Origin: a bacterium
GTDB taxonomy: Bacteria; Patescibacteriota; Saccharimonadia; Saccharimonadales; UBA4665
Length of the DNA: 5,146 nt
Assembly (NCBI GenBank): GCA_029549845.1
Contig: JAKPIL010000175.1
Span: forward strand, 1 to 5,146
Direction of reading: 5' to 3'
The position numbers were made by a program, and so were the translations under genes. This document shows positions 4,480 through 5,146 of the stretch, in pieces. How positions within the stretch are numbered: the first letter of the stretch is position 1; every line of letters begins with the position of its first letter. A model generated the notes under the pieces. That model made no database searches. It was not told where the DNA came from and worked only from the letters and a program-made list of their open reading frames with translations.

Positions 4480-5146
4480 TTATAGAAAAACTGGTTCACG
4501 GTGGGCAGGGTCTTGGGACACTGGCAGACGGCCGTAAGGTATTTGTGTGGAATGCACTGCCAGGCGAGCGTGTTCAGGTGCGGATTATCAAAAAGAAGCG
4601 GTCGTATGCCGAGGCAATCGCAGAGGAAGTCGTGCTGGCTTCGCCCGAGCGAGTCGAACCGCTGGAGGCGAATTACCTCGCGACGAGCCCCTGGCAAATC
4701 ATGACATTTGCAGCCGAAAACCGTCACAAAGCCGACATAGTTAAAGAACTCTTCACCCAAGCCGGAGTTGTTATTCCGAGCGAAGTCGAGGAATCTTCTG
4801 GGGAGAAAGGAGATCTTTCGACTACTCCGGCTGCTGCCGGATCTGCTCAAGATGACAAGGCGGTGATTTCGGTTGGTTCGGAACTACATTACAGAAACAA
4901 AATGGAATATAGCTTCTGGGGTGACGATGATGGCCTGCATCTGGCGCTGCACCGGCGGGGAAGTCATGGCAAAGAAATTGTACAGGGCAGTGTGCTCGCG
5001 CTGCCTGCGCTAGACACCGCAGCGCAGGCGGTGCTGAGCGAGCTGCGGCGGCTGAATGTGCGCGCGGGCGACCTGAAGACCGTGATTGTGCGGTGCAACC
5101 AAGCAGGGGAGGCAGTGGCGGCACTTTTTGTAAAACCAAGTGAATT
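4467..5146 (+). CDS. TRAM-domain RNA (uracil-5-)methyltransferase, TrmA/RumA family, N-terminal part
   Basis: The frame opens with ATG at 4467, thirteen bases before the HAD stop, and runs off the window edge after 226 residues. Full-length relatives have roughly 400-450 residues. Residues 3-62 are a TRAM RNA-binding domain: 'VIEKLVHGGQGLGTLADGR', 'VFVWNALPGERVQVRI', then a Lys/Arg-rich strand. Residues 75-100 ('SPWQIMTFAAENRHKADIVK', then 'ELFTQAG') match the conserved 'W-Q-x-x-x-x-x-x-Q/N-x-x-K' region. 'HYRNKMEYSF' (141-150) and 'LHLALHRRGSHGKEIVQG' (157-174) are hallmarks of the family. The cysteines that bind an iron-sulfur cluster in RumA/RlmD are absent before the WQ. Residues about 103-131 are an in-frame low-complexity insertion encoded by a palindromic element. 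The SAM-binding motifs and catalytic Cys lie outside the window. Whether the target is 23S rRNA or tRNA cannot be decided. GGAAGG (4451-4456) is a possible ribosome site. Confidence 0.88.
   Translation, partial: MDEVVIEKLVHGGQGLGTLADGRKVFVWNALPGERVQVRIIKKKRSYAEAIAEEVVLASPERVEPLEANYLATSPWQIMTFAAENRHKADIVKELFTQAGVVIPSEVEESSGEKGDLSTTPAAAGSAQDDKAVISVGSELHYRNKMEYSFWGDDDGLHLALHRRGSHGKEIVQGSVLALPALDTAAQAVLSELRRLNVRAGDLKTVIVRCNQAGEAVAALFVKPSE
4770..4856 (+). repeat. Imperfect palindromic repeat element inserted in frame in a coding gene
   Basis: The left arm is 4770-4796 (contains CCGAGCGAAGTCGAGGAATC). The right arm is 4811-4825 (AGATCTTTCGACTAC) plus 4845-4856 (GCTCAAGATGAC), interrupted by 19 bases. 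Left and right arms pair at 19 of 27 positions by Watson-Crick and at 4 more by G-T wobble, around a 14-base loop (4797-4810). The 19-base interruption (4826-4844) begins with its own perfect hairpin, TCCGGC-TGCT-GCCGGA (4826-4841). The wording 'GAGCGAAGTCGA(A/G)GAATCT ... GATCTTTCGACT..GCTCA(A/G)GATGAC' is, from memory, that of a palindromic repeat scattered through many bacterial genomes, usually between genes. Here it encodes residues from about 102 to 130, a stretch with no counterpart I know in relatives. No second copy is in the window. Confidence 0.7.

Noticed and set aside
4383..4850. 155-residue minus-strand open frame at the HAD/methyltransferase junction.
   Set aside because: It is antisense to two conserved genes; part of its length comes from the palindromic element, which is open on both strands.
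4822..5139. 105-residue minus-strand open frame.
   Set aside because: Shadow of the methyltransferase gene in a GC-rich stretch; Ala/Pro/Arg-rich translation without motifs.

Overview
The window is 5,146 bases of gene-dense bacterial DNA carrying seven protein genes, the first and last cut by the window edges. No RNA gene, IS element or CRISPR array was seen. Stops of both TAG and TGA type end genes, so UGA does not look reassigned. Small genes, tight packing, short or absent 5' leaders, a class I (archaeal-type) lysyl-tRNA synthetase and a small four-helix membrane protein like ones I recall from Saccharibacteria suggest a Patescibacteria/CPR organism, Saccharibacteria being my best guess. 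This is inference from memory and no taxonomic marker gene is present.

Layout. Bases 1-210 (+) are the C-terminal end of a SIMPL-domain (DUF541) protein. It ends tail to tail with a minus-strand gene (207-1154) whose body carries the CDP-alcohol phosphatidyltransferase signature with one changed position (Arg to Leu). An 80-base divergent promoter region (1155-1234) separates that gene from lysS (1235-2767, +), a class I lysyl-tRNA synthetase. lysS is coupled by a four-base GTGA overlap to a small zincin-like metallopeptidase (2764-3135). A strong hairpin at 3159-3184 terminates the convergent minus-strand gene 3208-3735, a four-helix membrane protein of unknown function. A second divergent promoter region (3736-3849) leads to a HAD-superfamily phosphatase (3850-4479, +). 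Its end overlaps the start of a TRAM-domain RNA (uracil-5-) methyltransferase (4467 to beyond the window).

The genes do not form one pathway. They look like housekeeping genes for translation (lysS, RNA methyltransferase), lipid or envelope work (phosphatidyltransferase-like protein, SIMPL protein, membrane protein) and general hydrolases. Two points stand out. First, the RNA methyltransferase gene carries an imperfect palindromic element of about 87 bases, inserted in frame between its TRAM/linker part and its conserved YRNK motif. This resembles the protein-coding palindromic elements known from Rickettsia. Second, three of the four promoters that can be read place the predicted transcription start within a few bases of the ATG, which implies leaderless mRNAs; the fourth precedes a textbook Shine-Dalgarno sequence.
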